Origin: Zygnema cylindricum
Lineage: Eukaryota > Streptophyta > Zygnematophyceae > Zygnematales > Zygnemataceae
Length of the DNA: 64,000 nt
Reading direction: 5' to 3'
Assembly: GCA_037447655.1 (NCBI GenBank)
Contig: JBBHKE010002976.1
Span: 159,898-223,897 of the forward strand
Shown here: piece by piece, positions 13,291-25,241 of the stretch
How positions within the stretch are numbered: position 1 is the stretch's first letter
Layout: each line of letters begins with the position of its first letter
Notes under the pieces: generated by a model
Told to the model about the DNA's origin: nothing
Seen by the model: only the letters and a program-made list of their open reading frames with translations
The model's database searches: none
Translations under genes and position numbers: made by a program

Positions 13291-14440
13291 TGATTGCAAA
13301 CGTATGAATTCACGCCCGCTCGGACTGGAGAACAGAAATATCATTATGTATGTACTCAGTACGGACAATTGAGTTGAGGTACGGTACGGAAAAATAATAC
13401 ATTCGTAGTAGGGTACGTGGTAAATACATGACGTACGGAACAAATTGCATTTAATACGAAATAGTTGTCTTACAATGCGTACAATTTGTTTTTCGATTGG
13501 GAATTGTACCGCTTATAATTTAGTAGTGCGTGCGGCCGGAGGAAATCTACTCTAGAGTGAGTTAAATCATGTACGATCATTTATTATGGTGGATCATAAT
13601 CATTTGGTCCGTACGAAGTGTCGTGTTAATAGTAAATTAGAGGTTAATTATATTGTACTATATTATAGTAAGAAACATTTCATTACAATTTCTGGGAAAA
13701 TGAAATGGAACAATTCTAAACAATAAATTTGACCTTAACTTTTAGTTAAAAAAATCCATATTGTGCGCCCATAAACGTCAAAAAAAATGTGAAGGTTCTT
13801 TTAGAATTTTGTGTGTGAATATTAGTTGTCGAAATTTTTTATGATAGAGGTATTTTATTGTTATTATATGCACTATACATGGAGCTTTGAAAAACTGTGC
13901 CAGTTAGTGATTCACTGCTAAGCAAGAGGAAGCCTTTTCCACACATGTGAAACAAAATACATAAGCGGTGCTGTCTTGATGAAGTACGAGAGCAAAGGAG
14001 AAATACGGTATACTTTATGCGGAGTTATATCTATATATAAACAAGAATCCTGGCTAAGTTCCAAGGACTTGGTTCAATTATCATTTTTTTTTTGCGTTAA
14101 TAGTTAAACAAGTCCCAGGCTTTTGTTGAACTCTCTTTGACATTTTTGACCCATTTAAGTTTAAAGTCTTTTTATCCAAAGTTGAATTTTAACAGCAGGA
14201 TAATAGTTGCTTCAAACAAGAATTTAACGATGACAATTAAACAATTAAATTTCTTCCAACGAGCAAGAATATTTGCATGGTTTTCAAAAATTGACGCATT
14301 TTTACTTTTTGTTCAAAGAAAAAAACGATGTACCTCCAAGTTTTGTTGCATTTTCATGTTTCTGTGGGGCATTTGATTTTGTTTCCGTTTTGATTTTGTT
14401 TCCGATTGGAAGCAAAAATTGTCGAAAAACTAAGTACACA
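13291..14440. other. AT-rich intergenic, no feature seen
   Basis: No supportable ORF, RNA gene or repeat. Small ORFs lack any recognisable motif. Confidence 0.5.
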
Positions 14441-14441
14441 A

Positions 14442-14520
14442 GAAATGGTCGTTTACTTTTTGTTCCAATTTGAATATTTCAAATGGTCGTTTACTTTTTG
14501 TTCCAGTTTGGATATTTCTT
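14442..14520. repeat. Tandem repeat, about 38 bp x 2
   Basis: The block AATGGTCGTTTACTTTTTGT followed by TCCA and a TTTGGATATTTC-like end occurs twice in succession. Confidence 0.75.
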
Positions 14521-14761
14521 TTCCCACCTTTTAGAAAAAGAGGGTCATGTTTGGCATTTTTCACGTTCTTAAGCCCATTTGTGTTAAGACGGGCTAAGAT
14601 CTGAAGTGTCTTTCTGGTTGATGAGCACAAAGTTAAAAGATTACCAAAGATATTTCTCATAAACATCATAAAAAAAATAGATGTTTCCATATCCATGTGC
14701 TAAAGATTGTTAAAAGCATAATCTTTGTGACATCTTTGTGATAGGCACAGAAATACCATGA

Positions 14762-15235
14762 TAAAGCACAAAAAAAGACAAATATATGTTTATTGCAAAG
14801 AGCAAAAAAAATGTAAGATTGTACATGATGAAAATGCCTTTGAAGACCGAATATTGCATCTTGCAAATGTTAATGTTATCCATCTCCTTACACACATGAC
14901 GACGATTTATGTCTATTCACACGTAGGGGAAACCCAACCACACTATTTACAACCACTATTCTATATAACGTGAGGATACTATTTACTACAGAGGGCACAA
15001 AAACACATGAAAAGCAAAAAGAAAAAAATCTGTAGGATTGCAAATCATGGAAATGCCGTAGAAGACGAGTAATGTGTCGTGCAAATGCCATGTTATCTAC
15101 GTGTCGCCTTATATATATATGACGATTTACGTCTACTCACATGTAGGGTTAACTACCACTGACCACACTATTTACAACCACTTTATTCTATATAAAGTGC
15201 GAAGATACTATTTACGACCACATTATTCTGCATAG
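14762..15235. repeat. Diverged tandem duplication, about 225 bp x 2
   Basis: 14,762-14,985 and 14,990-15,215 align in direct orientation. Both contain a GCACAAAAA start, a GATGAAAATGCC/CATGGAAATGCC block, GTCTA(T/C)TCACA and CACTATTTACAACCACT. A third partial unit may follow to 15,235. It lies downstream of the STAY-GREEN stop. Confidence 0.7.
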
Positions 15236-15582
15236 AATGCCATAGGTTTGACACGTGTGAGACGTCTCACATATGACATTTTATGTCGTGAACTAAAAGA
15301 ATTATGAACAAAAAACTACCTCATCCATATGTACAATGGCAATATCATGCAAACACACCTATCAGACGTAAAAGGATCTTTCGACATTTTGTCTCCTTCT
15401 TCACAATTTATCTCCTTAACAGTCACAAGATCTTGATTTCAAGTCAGAGACATTTTAATTTTAAAAAATGCACCAACCAATCTCGATGTCGTTTCACTAA
15501 TTGATAATGCTCGGCAAATTCTTCTCCACAAACACACACACTATTTGAGGATGGGTGTTCTTCGACGGGATTCGTTGTTTCC

Positions 15583-18548
15583 CTATTTTATTTGGGATAA
15601 AGTTTCGTCGTCGTCGTCGGGGAAAATGGGTCGTGGGATGAGCGATCTCGCGGAATGTTTGTGATCGGTCGGCCACGCGTTCTCCAGGTCGTCCATAACT
15701 TCCTCCATGACCGCTTGAATCGCAACTTGAGCGTATTCCATACCCCTCTGCAAAATTGATATTTATTATCAAATGTTAGTTAACAAAGTTATCACTATGC
15801 CAACGCTTCACTCCACCATTTTCAACATTTTGATTTTCTTGAAATTGACGAATGTTACTAGTTACTAACATTCAACAAAATCCCAATTTCCACCATTTCA
15901 ACGGTCATTGCGTGACAAAGTTCTAAAACTAAAAAAAAAAAGAAAAAAATCTCAAATAAAAACCCCAAAACCATTGAAAAACCCTTAAGTTCAAAACTAT
16001 TACACAAAATAGAAACACCCGCCAAAATTTACATAGTTATTAATTTCTTGTGCTCACATTATCTATTGCTATAAAGTGGAACTCGCACTCTGTTACGGCC
16101 CACATTCTATATTTACTTGACTACTTTCTGATGGTAAAGAACGATAATTTGTTAAAGCTACAGCAATTAAGTAGTGTGGCGCACATCTTAGAAAAAATAA
16201 ATATAGAATCTACACAATATAGAGTGGAAATGCAAGAATAACGCGAACCCAACTATTTAAACGAATTCGTACGACTGGCAATTGTTATTATATACAGTCC
16301 AGCCCTAGATTCTCATACGTTAACAAATCAGGGAAGAAACAAGAGACGACAAAAGAATAAAAGAACAAAAGATTTAGAAAAGAAAAGCAGAGAAAGGAGC
16401 GAAAGAAAAAAAATGAAAAAAAAATAAAAGAAATAAGCGGCTGACCTTAGCCGCCGTGGCCAGGGGTCCCCAGCATTCTTTCTTATTGAATTCGGCGATA
16501 TTAGAGTGGAAATGGACCCATACGGGCGATTCCTCCAAATCTGCAAACGTTGTCGTCTAGTGCAAGACACGTCAGTTACTGAGAAAAAAAAAATTTTTGA
16601 CAGCGAAAATTGGAAACGAACGGGAAACGGACAAAGAACCGCCAAAAAGCGTACACCAGTGACGTCACATTTATCAATCAGCAATAAATGGTACGCCGAA
16701 ACCTCTGACACGTGGATCGCAGCCTACCGGGATGTTTGAGGAAAAGCGCGCGATCTCCATGTCGGAACGCTTCCAGAACCACGGGCAGCTCTTTGCGAAA
16801 AATCCAAAAGCGCAATCTGGCGATCGTGTTTAGCAGGAAGTGTCCGCCGCTGATGTGGCAGTGCACGTGCAGCGCCATCTGGCTGCCGGCCTCCGCCGCT
16901 CCGCGCCAAACCGCCAACACCTCGTCGCGCTGCAGCCGGGAGTACCACCCGCCGAACTGCCGAGCCGACCGAATAAAAACAAAAAACAAGGCAACAATTT
17001 TTGATTCGATTCTGTTACGGAGAAGCTTTCCACAGTTCCACAGTTTCCAGATATCCAAGCCAAACACGCCGTACTAAGTACGGTATACTATCTACCGACC
17101 AGACAAATCGAGCAGGATTTTATCATCAAATCAAATCAAATCTCCAGACATCTAGACATCTCGGAAGGAGCCTGTCGTGCTTAAAGTTCCATACCCCGGA
17201 GGCAGTTTGCCGTACAGTCAGAATGCCACATCGAAAATACAAAAAGAAACAGTACGGATCTAAGAAGTGGTACGGCTAGGAAGAATAATTGGACCAAACA
17301 CACCCACGGTTCGCATTTTTCCATTTTCAAAATTTAGTGCGGACCATAATGGCATACATTATTATATTGACAGACCGATATTTAATCGCACGAAAACACT
17401 TCTAACTACACCGTCACCGTCACCAAAATTCTCTCCATCTATCGAAAAAATCAACAGAACTCCGACGATCAATCTGAGCCGTCCATCCATCCACTACCGG
17501 ACAAAACAAACGCGGACGCCACTAGCGACAAAAACATATAACGCACCGAATCTCCAAACATCACGCACGCACTCTCAGCCGTCGATCTAAAATACGGTCC
17601 ACCAAACGACAAAAGCACAAACGACAAAAACCCGCGACCGCGCATTCACCTGCGCCTTGTTGAACTCCCGCGCGACGGCGAGCGTGAGCTTGGAGGTGAC
17701 GTCAGAGTGCGTGAGCGTGTAGGTCCTGGGGCCGTGCCTGACGTCAGCAGGGTGGCGGTCCTCCTCCACGTTGAGGAAGAGCACGCGGAGCTTGTGGGCC
17801 TCGAAGATGGCGGGGCCGAAGAGACGGGCCTGGGGGGGGGGGAAGGGGGGGAGAGAGGGAGAGAGAGAGAGAAAACTAAAATCAAAACAAATCCACACCA
17901 GAAAATTGCAGATCCAAGAGATTCAAATTCTTTCTCAGTTTTTTTTTCTCTCTCGCTCCCCTCTCTTTTTTCCAGATCCACAATTTTTTTTTCTCAAAAC
18001 CCCAATTCTAAAATTTCCGCCCCCATTTTTAGTTTTTTTACAATAAAAAAACAAAAAAAAACAAAAACATGCTTTAACACATCCATCCTCACCTTCACCG
18101 AATTGTTTCCCCTCTCTTCCTCGCTCTTCCTCCTCCTCCTCCCCTTCAGCATCCCTTCCCTCCCTCCCTCTTTTCTCCCTCTCCCCGCTCTCCTCTCCCA
18201 GAGCGATTTTGAGGAAAACGACAAAAGAATTTGTTTTTTCCACAAATTCCCATTGGTCCAAGCGAGAGATTCTCTTCCCTCGCTTTTCAAAAATCCGCAT
18301 TTCAATCCACTATCCTTCACGTTTTTTTTAATATTATTAGAACAAACGGGTCTAAATGGGGAATTAAGAAAGACGGGATTTCGTTTTATGGAAAATTGGA
18401 GGCTTTTTTGGGAGGAGAGGGAGGCGTGAGATTTCGAGCTATGGGGAGGAGGGAGAGCGAGAGAAGACTTTTGATAATATGTGGGAAACGAGAGAGAGGA
18501 GGGAGAGAAAGATTTAAAAGGAAGTGAGAGAAGAGAGAGAGAAGCCAT
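15583..18548 (-). CDS. SGR: STAY-GREEN family protein, Mg-dechelatase (chlorophyll breakdown)
   Basis: Exons by eye: 18,548-18,093; 17,829-17,650; 16,956-16,728; 16,540-16,446; 15,747-15,583. They total 1125 nt, or 374 aa plus stop, with consistent phases and GT/AG sites. Residues 1-152 are Ser-rich and transit-peptide-like, longer than usual for the family. The mature part starts ARLFGPAIFEAHKLRVLFLN. It keeps YTLTHSD (His193, Asp195), RLQRDEV (Asp223), HVHCHISGGHFLL (242-254), KELPVVLEAF and VWVHFHSN...ECWGPL, all hallmark SGR blocks. Known family role: removes Mg from chlorophyll a in plastids to give pheophytin a. The C-terminus ends in an acidic DDDDE tail and lacks the Cys-rich motif of seed-plant SGR1, so it resembles SGR-like or early-diverging forms. 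It is divergent from the PAO-type gene, 2.06 kb apart start to start. The end of exon 1 is the least certain boundary. Confidence 0.93.
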
Positions 18549-20609
18549 CGAGAGAATTTACAATTTTAATACGGCGAGGAGGAGAGGGAAGGAGAGGGAA
18601 GGAGAGGGAAGGAGGCGAAGAATCGAAGAAAGGAGAAGAGAAGTAAACAGAGTGAAAAGAATTTCGGTAGAACATATATTTTTGTAATTACTCTAGAATT
18701 TAAAAAGAGAGGGAGAGGGAAAGAGAGCGAGGAAGACGCGGAAAGAGGGAGCGTAGGGGAGGAGGGAGAGAGAGAGAGAGAAAAGAGAGCGGTGCCCCAT
18801 GGCGTCGTGACTCTGAAATGGACGCCAATAGAAAAATATCTTTTCGTTCGGAGACTCCGACGCCAAGTGGAGTTTCAGGACGTCTGTACGGACGCTGCCT
18901 CGGAAAAAGGCACTGACACGTGTCGGGTACGGAGTGGCTTTTTCGCTCCGTTTCCTAGTTTCGAGGAGAAGCCGTTCTTTTCCCTTTTTTTTTTTCCCTT
19001 TCTTTTGGCTGACCGGCCGTGAAACTTGACGAGAAAGGAAGGTGGTATCTGCGGACGTACCGAGGTAGAGTTTGTTTGACGTTTTGCTTCGGGTTTGTAA
19101 TTTTGGTTTAGTATTTCAAATTTTAATTTACTAGGCTACGGCTACGATCCTTTTTAAAGTTTTTCGCGCTGCCCTTATTTTTCCGGTCGAGCTGAAACTT
19201 TTCGATTGAAAAGTGACGTATGGAGTGGTTATGATTGGATACTTCTGCCGGTTGAAAAGCGAATGATTGGAGGAAAGAGCTGCAGGGTACATAAAAAAAA
19301 ATGTTTGTATTTCTAGGATCCTTAGCCAATCAGGGCGGATTATAGACGAAGCAAGTTTTTTTTTCTTTTTGACTGACTGCGTGGTGGCGTTCATGACGTA
19401 CACGTAAGGACTAGACGTGTCAGAAGATCAAAGGACTTTTCACAAAGCAATTGTGCTTTTTAGGTTTGGTTGTAGGTTCGGGCTGACATGCCTGCCAGTA
19501 TTTTCAAAAAATGGCACGTGTGAAACATGAGAAGCTGATTGTGGACAGTGCTCCGTGACTAATTTTGGCGCATGCTGGAATTCAGTTTGCCAGAAACCGT
19601 ACTTCCCCTGGTCGGTCTACGGCAAATATATGGCTACAAGTGTCAGCGAATAAAATATTCTGATATTGCATGACCAAAAACGGTTTTTAGTTGCGAATAT
19701 GGACAAATGTGCAGCTGAGGAGATGCCACGAAGCCTAGAGTATTGTGAATCGTCGCTTCGAATGTTACAGCTGTCTTCATTATGGTGAAACAACGAGGTG
19801 CCGAAAAAGAGCAGCGAATTATATGTCGACTTTATGCTGACGTGAACATTGTCAGAGCTTTCGTGGTCTGACGAGGTCACCGCCGGGAATGCGGATGATG
19901 TGGTCTTTTATAATTGGCTCCCGACGCCTCGGAAGTCCAGAATCTTGACCGTCCAAGGCCCTGGCAGGAGGTGTTCACACCTCATTAATGACAATTCCTA
20001 AGAATTTGTCGCATCCCTCACCGACACTTTGATACCCTCGGCTCTTTTTTGTTTGCCGCGAGTTCACGAGCCAACTAGGGCCGTGGATGTTTTCGACTTG
20101 GTAAGTTTCAAAAGCTTCTGACACGTGTATTTTCTTCCACGTGCCATATTCTAAACTATATGGACCGCACGATCTCGCCTCACTTTCTCCGCGCAAGTTT
20201 CTTACCGGAGCCGTGTTCTAGAAGGCTTGTCACGTCACAGCGTGACGTTTCTTAGCACGAAATGACGCTCCGATTGGAAGAAGTCATTGAAATCGCAGCC
20301 GTCGATACGGTGCCGATTCCAAGGACTCCGGGAAAACGCTTCGTCACGTCACGTCTGAGAAGGACAGAAGCTGAGCTGGCGGCAAATTTCAGCAGGCATA
20401 ATTTGAGGCCGGAAAACTTCCCTGCAGGAAAGTTTTATAAGGAAAGTTGTTTCGAAGGAAGCTTTTGGACACAGAGAATAAAATTGTAGTAGGAAAGTTG
20501 CAGATAGAATAAAATTCCAGGAGGATAAGAATAAGAGGAGAATCGGAAGCTTAAGAGGAAGAATTTTCTTTTTAGTGAAGGAAAAAGGAGATTAGTGTAG
20601 GTCTTATCC
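18549..20609. promoter_or_regulatory. Shared divergent promoter region of the SGR and PAO-type genes
   Basis: No convincing ORF lies between the two start codons. G-boxes (CACGTG) occur at 18,917-18,922 (inside the palindrome GACACGTGTC, 18,915-18,924), 19,515-19,520, 20,122-20,127 and 20,138-20,143. A GTCACG...CGTGAC inverted site lies at 20,229-20,246, and CGTCACGTCACGTC at 20,341-20,354. These are cores bound by plant bZIP, bHLH/PIF and NAC-linked senescence regulators in known SGR/PAO promoters. The SGR side (18,440-18,790) is purine-rich and probably 5' UTR. Control by these sites is inference. Confidence 0.6.
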
Positions 20610-23600
20610 ATGGCTACCGCTGTTCTTACAAACGCATTTTCAACCAATTCTGTGCAATTTGGGAAATCTGAGTCTTTTTTAGGTCCTAAAACTAATATCG
20701 AAAATAAATCATCTTTTGTGAGAAACAAGAAGGATTCTTTGTTACCAAGCAATTTTTTCTGCAGGAGCTCGAGTTTTAAACGCTCCGTTTTTCTCGGTCA
20801 GCATGGAAAAAAATTCAAGGATAAAACAAAATTTACGACTACGGTCGCGAGTAAAGAAAGAGAAAAAATTATTCCAAAAGCCCAAGTATCTCCTGTAACG
20901 GAAACTGTCGACATGGAACAGGAAGGAGACGAAGGATCGGAAACTGAAAAATTTGTATGGGAGAAAAATTGGTATCCTGTGGCTTTAATCGAAGATCTTC
21001 CGGTTTCAAAACCGGTTCCTTTTCAACTTTTGGGTATAAATATGGTTTTGTGGCGAGATTCGGAGGGTCGGTGGAGAGCTTTTAAAGACGCTTGTCCTCA
21101 TCGACTCGCTCCGTTGTCGGTACGTTTGGGTTTAAAAATTAAAAAAATCGAAAAGTACTTCACTTTTTTTTTCTCTTTTTTTGAAACGTTTTTTGGGGTG
21201 TAATATTCTGCCCTTTTTTGGGGACGAGGCGGAGACCAGGGAAAGAGAAGGGAAGATTTTCTTTTAAGAAGCTCAAAAACCTTCTGACATAGTTCAATCA
21301 TCCACCGAAAAAAAGAAAAAAGTTGTTTTACGCTTCTAATTTGGTCAGTCGCGCCTTTAATTACACCTCGAAAAGTACGCTATCTTTTTCTTTTTCTTCC
21401 TTAACATAAAACGATTCGAAATTTCCGAGAATATGTTCACTAAAATTTAAATTAAATGGTTTCTCTTAACATAAGGGTAACCCGAATCTTATAAAAAGAA
21501 AGGTCGATTTGAATTTTAAATCCTAACCTACCTGAACCTGGAAGGAATCCATTTATAAACTTGCGAACTATATTTAATAAAGGAATTAGAAGTAATCCGA
21601 TTCATAATATGAACAATAAAGTTAGCAAATTCTAAACGCTCTTTGAGAACCTGTAAAATTACCTCCAAATTTAAAAAAAAAAAAAGAGATGAAACTCAGA
21701 GGGAAACCCCGAAAAAAACCCTCAAAAGACTTTAAGGAAACCCATCAAACGCCTTAAACCCCAAGAAACCTAGAAAAAACCCCAAAAAGAACACCAAAAA
21801 ACCCCAAAAAAACCAGAAAACCCTCCCTTAAAAACCCTAAAAGAAACCATATCTCTCTCTCTCCCTCCCTCCCTCCCTCCCTCCCTCCTACAGGAAGGCC
21901 GTCTGGACTCCCAGGGCTTCCTTCAGTGCTCCTACCACGGCTGGTCCTTTTCGGGATCGGGCGCCTGCCAGAGCCTCCCCCAGGCCGACCCCCGAACCTC
22001 CTCCGAGGCTCGGGCCCGAGAGTCCCCCCGAGCCTGCGCCCGAGCCTACCCCGCTAAGGAGTCCCAGGGGATGCTCTTCGTCTGGCCGGACGAATATGGA
22101 GGGGAGGAGGCGGCTAGTACGGAGCCTCCAAGGTGGGAGGGAGGGAGGGAGAGAGGGAGGGAGGGGAATTTTTTTTTGAAGGTGATTTTGGGTTTTTAAG
22201 GTTAGATTTTTTGGGTTTTTAAGAAGGATTTTTTGGGTTTTATGGTTTTCGAAATCCAGGCTTCCAGCGGTTTTCGACGATCCGTCGTATTCGACGGTGA
22301 CAATTCAGCGAGATCTGTTTTACGGATACGATATTCTCATGGAAAACGTGTCGGATCCGTCGCATATCGATTTTGCGCATCACAAAGTGAGACCGATATC
22401 GCCAATTCTTCTATTGACTGTATTGTGTTTATAACATTTACTGTGGTATGTTTTTAATATTTAGTGGGTTTTGTTGTTGTTGTATTTAGTATTTAGTATC
22501 TTGTGTCTATAGTATATAGCGGCTTTTGTCGTTATAACATTTAGTGTGTTGTGTTTATAGTATTCAGTGTGTGTTGTAGTTACAACATTTAGGGTGTTGT
22601 GTTTATAGTATATAGTGTGTTGCGTTTAGTTTTTGGGTGTGGTATTTTAACAAGGATTGTGTTATAGTGGTTAAAGTGTCTGTATTGTACATGTAGTATT
22701 TATTGTATTCAAGTGTTTCTTGAACGTGTAATTGTGTATTGTATCTGGGTATTCTATTTTGAATGTCAAACTGTCTAGCATTTTGTGTGCGTGTGGTGTT
22801 TGTAGTATTTAGTGTGTGTATTGTATTTCTAGTATTGAAAATATCAAGTGTTATAGTATATGCTGGATTTATCTTGTGTAATATTGTTTTTAGGATTTTT
22901 AATGTTATGTTATTGTATTTACAGGATTAGACGACATGAGATTTTATTTTAATTTTCGCTTGAATTATTTTTATTGCAGATCTGTATAAGTTCTTATTTC
23001 GATTTTTTGAAAACCAGTTTAGATTTTTCAGAGCTGAAACGCTCCGTTTAGACATTGTAACTTTTTTATATTCAAACAATTGCTCGACAGAATACTGATT
23101 ACGGTTAGTGTTCTGTGGATTCTCTGTTCCGTTACAGGTTACGGGAAGGAGAGATCGAGCACGTCCTCTTCCTTTTAAAGTGGAGAAAAGTGGTCCAAAT
23201 GGGTTTGTAGGTTCTGGAGAAGGGAATCCTAAAATCATTTCGTCCTTTCAAGCTCCGGTTTATTTCGAAAATAAGTGAGTTTTCAATTTTCCAGCTGTTC
23301 GTTTCATAGGTTTGTTCTTTTTTCTTTTTTCTTTTTTCCGGTTTATTTCTTTTCTTTTTCTGATTTATCTTTTTAAGCTGTTTTGAATAACACATCGGTG
23401 TTTTCTATCGTTTCTATTTCCGACCGTTTTTTACGACCGCTTTTTTATGACATTCAATCGTGAGAATAAAATTCAATCTGTTAATGGATTATAATTTCTT
23501 ATCTGCATAGCTGATTGGTTTGTTCCTTTCTTTTTTCTATTTTTTTTCTAACTGACCGGTTTGTAACCTCCCCCTTTTTTTTGTAACTGATGGTTTGTTT

Positions 23601-25241
23601 TTTTTTTTTCTTTTTTTTTTTTATTCCCGCAGACTGGAGCTAAAAGTTCCTCTTCCGATCCTCGGAGAGCAAAATTGGGAAATTTGGATTTGTTCTTTTA
23701 ATGTACCCATGGTGCCCGGGAAGACACGCTCAATTGTTTGCAGGTCAATTTAACAAAATAAATAAATAAATGCATGAGTAAATAAAAGAAAAATAATAAA
23801 AGGGAGAAAAAAGAAGAAAAGGAAGTGGAAAGTTAAGGGGAGGGAGGAAAATGTACTTATGGCGCCCTGGAAGACTCGCTCCATTGTTTGCAGGTCAATT
23901 TAACAAAATAAATAAATGAATGAATGAAAGAAAAATAATGAGATGGAAAAGAAAAAGAAAGAAACATGAAAGGGAAAAAAGGAGTAAGAAACGACGGCGG
24001 GAATAAATAAATAAAAAAAAAACTCAGCCGACTGCTCCCAGAAAAAACTGGTTGCACTTTTTTTCCGTGCGTCTTTCCCTCCCTCTCCCTCCCACCACCT
24101 CTGGAAATATAATGCCTCTCTTTCTAATACTTTCTTTAACACTCTCTTTTTTCTTCTTTTTTTCTTTTTTACAGTGCCCGAAACTTTTCTCGGCTGACCG
24201 TTCCTGGAAATAATTGGTGGCAAATTTACCCCCGGTGGCTTGAACATTTGACCTCCAATTTAATATATGACGGCGATATGCTGGTTCTAAAAGGACAAGA
24301 AAACGTACTTTGTCGGTCCGGAAAATCCGGAAAACAGATTCCGTACGGTCGAGCGACTTTTACTCCAACAGCGGCGGACCGATTTGTGCTCGCTTTCCGT
24401 AACTGGCTACGGAGGTACGGAGGAGGAGAGCCCAAGTGGGAGGAAGGGATAAAGAGAGAGGGAATGGAGCTGCCCTCAACGAGGATGTCGAAGAGAGAGG
24501 TAAGAGGTGGGAGAGGGATGGAGAGTGGGAGAGGGAGCGGAGGGAAGAGAGCGAAGAGAAGAGAGGGGAGGGAAGAGAGGGGAGGAAAGAAAGGGACGTG
24601 GGAAAAAAAAGGAGGGGAAAAGGGGAAGGATTGTGTAGAAGAAATGGAAGAGGGAGGGGAGGAGTGGAGGGGTTTGGGATGGGGAAATGGTAGGAGAGGG
24701 AGGTGCGAGAAAGGAGAAGGGAAATGGCTTACAATGTATGGCAGATCCACACTTAGCAAAAATGAGTGGTGAGAAGGAGAGGAGAATAGGAAAGGTAAGT
24801 AGTTGTGATAGAAATGGTTTCCTTCCCATCTTTTTTTCTTTTCTTCTTTTTCTTTGTTGCTACATTTTGTATGGTACTTTGTTGTCCATTTCTCATAACA
24901 GTTTTCCGGAACGTCCTCTCTCTCTGTCCCTCTCTCTCTCTCCCTCTCTCTCCCTCTCTCCTTTTTTCTTTTTTTTTCAGATGTTGGACCGACTTTCCCA
25001 ACACACGGAAATTTGTTCTTCCTGTAATGGGGCCTTAAAAGGGGTAAAAAGAGCTTCCTATTTTTTCGCGTCTTTGGCGGTTTTACTTTTGGCGTCGGCG
25101 ACTCTCCCGTCCGAATTTTCCCAAAGACTAATTTTGGCGGGAGGCGCCGTATTTTCCGCCGGAATTACCGCTTGGTTGAAACTTTATTTGGAACAACAGT
25201 TTATTTTTGTCGATTATAACCACTCCGATATTCCGGATTGA
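20610..25241 (+). CDS. PAO: Rieske non-heme iron oxygenase of the pheophorbide a oxygenase / PTC52 family
   Basis: Exons by eye: 20,610-21,119; 21,894-22,132; 22,260-22,386; 23,138-23,274; 23,633-23,743; 24,175-24,499; 24,981-25,241. They total 1710 nt (569 aa plus stop), all phases consistent. Residues 1 to about 115 are a Ser/Lys-rich transit-like leader. WYPVALIEDL opens the catalytic part. The Rieske cluster CPH (162-164) and CSYH (182-185) is split by intron 1. The mononuclear iron site ENVSDPSHIDFAH puts Asp282, His285 and His290 in place. Near the end come the CSSC redox motif (495-498) and two hydrophobic segments, as in PAO, PTC52 and TIC55, and the tail DYNHSDIPD recalls DYNHA of PAO/PTC52. 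PAO opens the pheophorbide a ring at the thylakoid/envelope. PTC52 remains an alternative; the SGR neighbour favours a PAO-pathway role. Exon 2 is far richer in GC than the other exons. Confidence 0.9.

Noticed and set aside
17707-18429. 240-codon plus-strand ORF over SGR exons 1-2
   Set aside because: Antisense shadow of SGR exon 2 and its purine-rich intron; SGR motifs are unambiguous on the minus strand.
19617-19880. 87-codon minus-strand ORF between SGR and the oxygenase
   Set aside because: No motif and no typical composition; a chance frame in a promoter region.
24248-24772. ORF extending past oxygenase exon 6 into a Gly/Arg/Glu-rich tail
   Set aside because: The tail is intron read-through. 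A GTAAG donor at 24,500 and the following CSSC exon restore the family's C-terminus.
20610-25241. Reading the oxygenase as TIC55
   Set aside because: The WYPV start, CPHRLAPLS, and the DYNH tail fit PAO/PTC52 better than TIC55. The SQG-x-x-x-VW stretch is shared more widely, so this is a preference and not proof.
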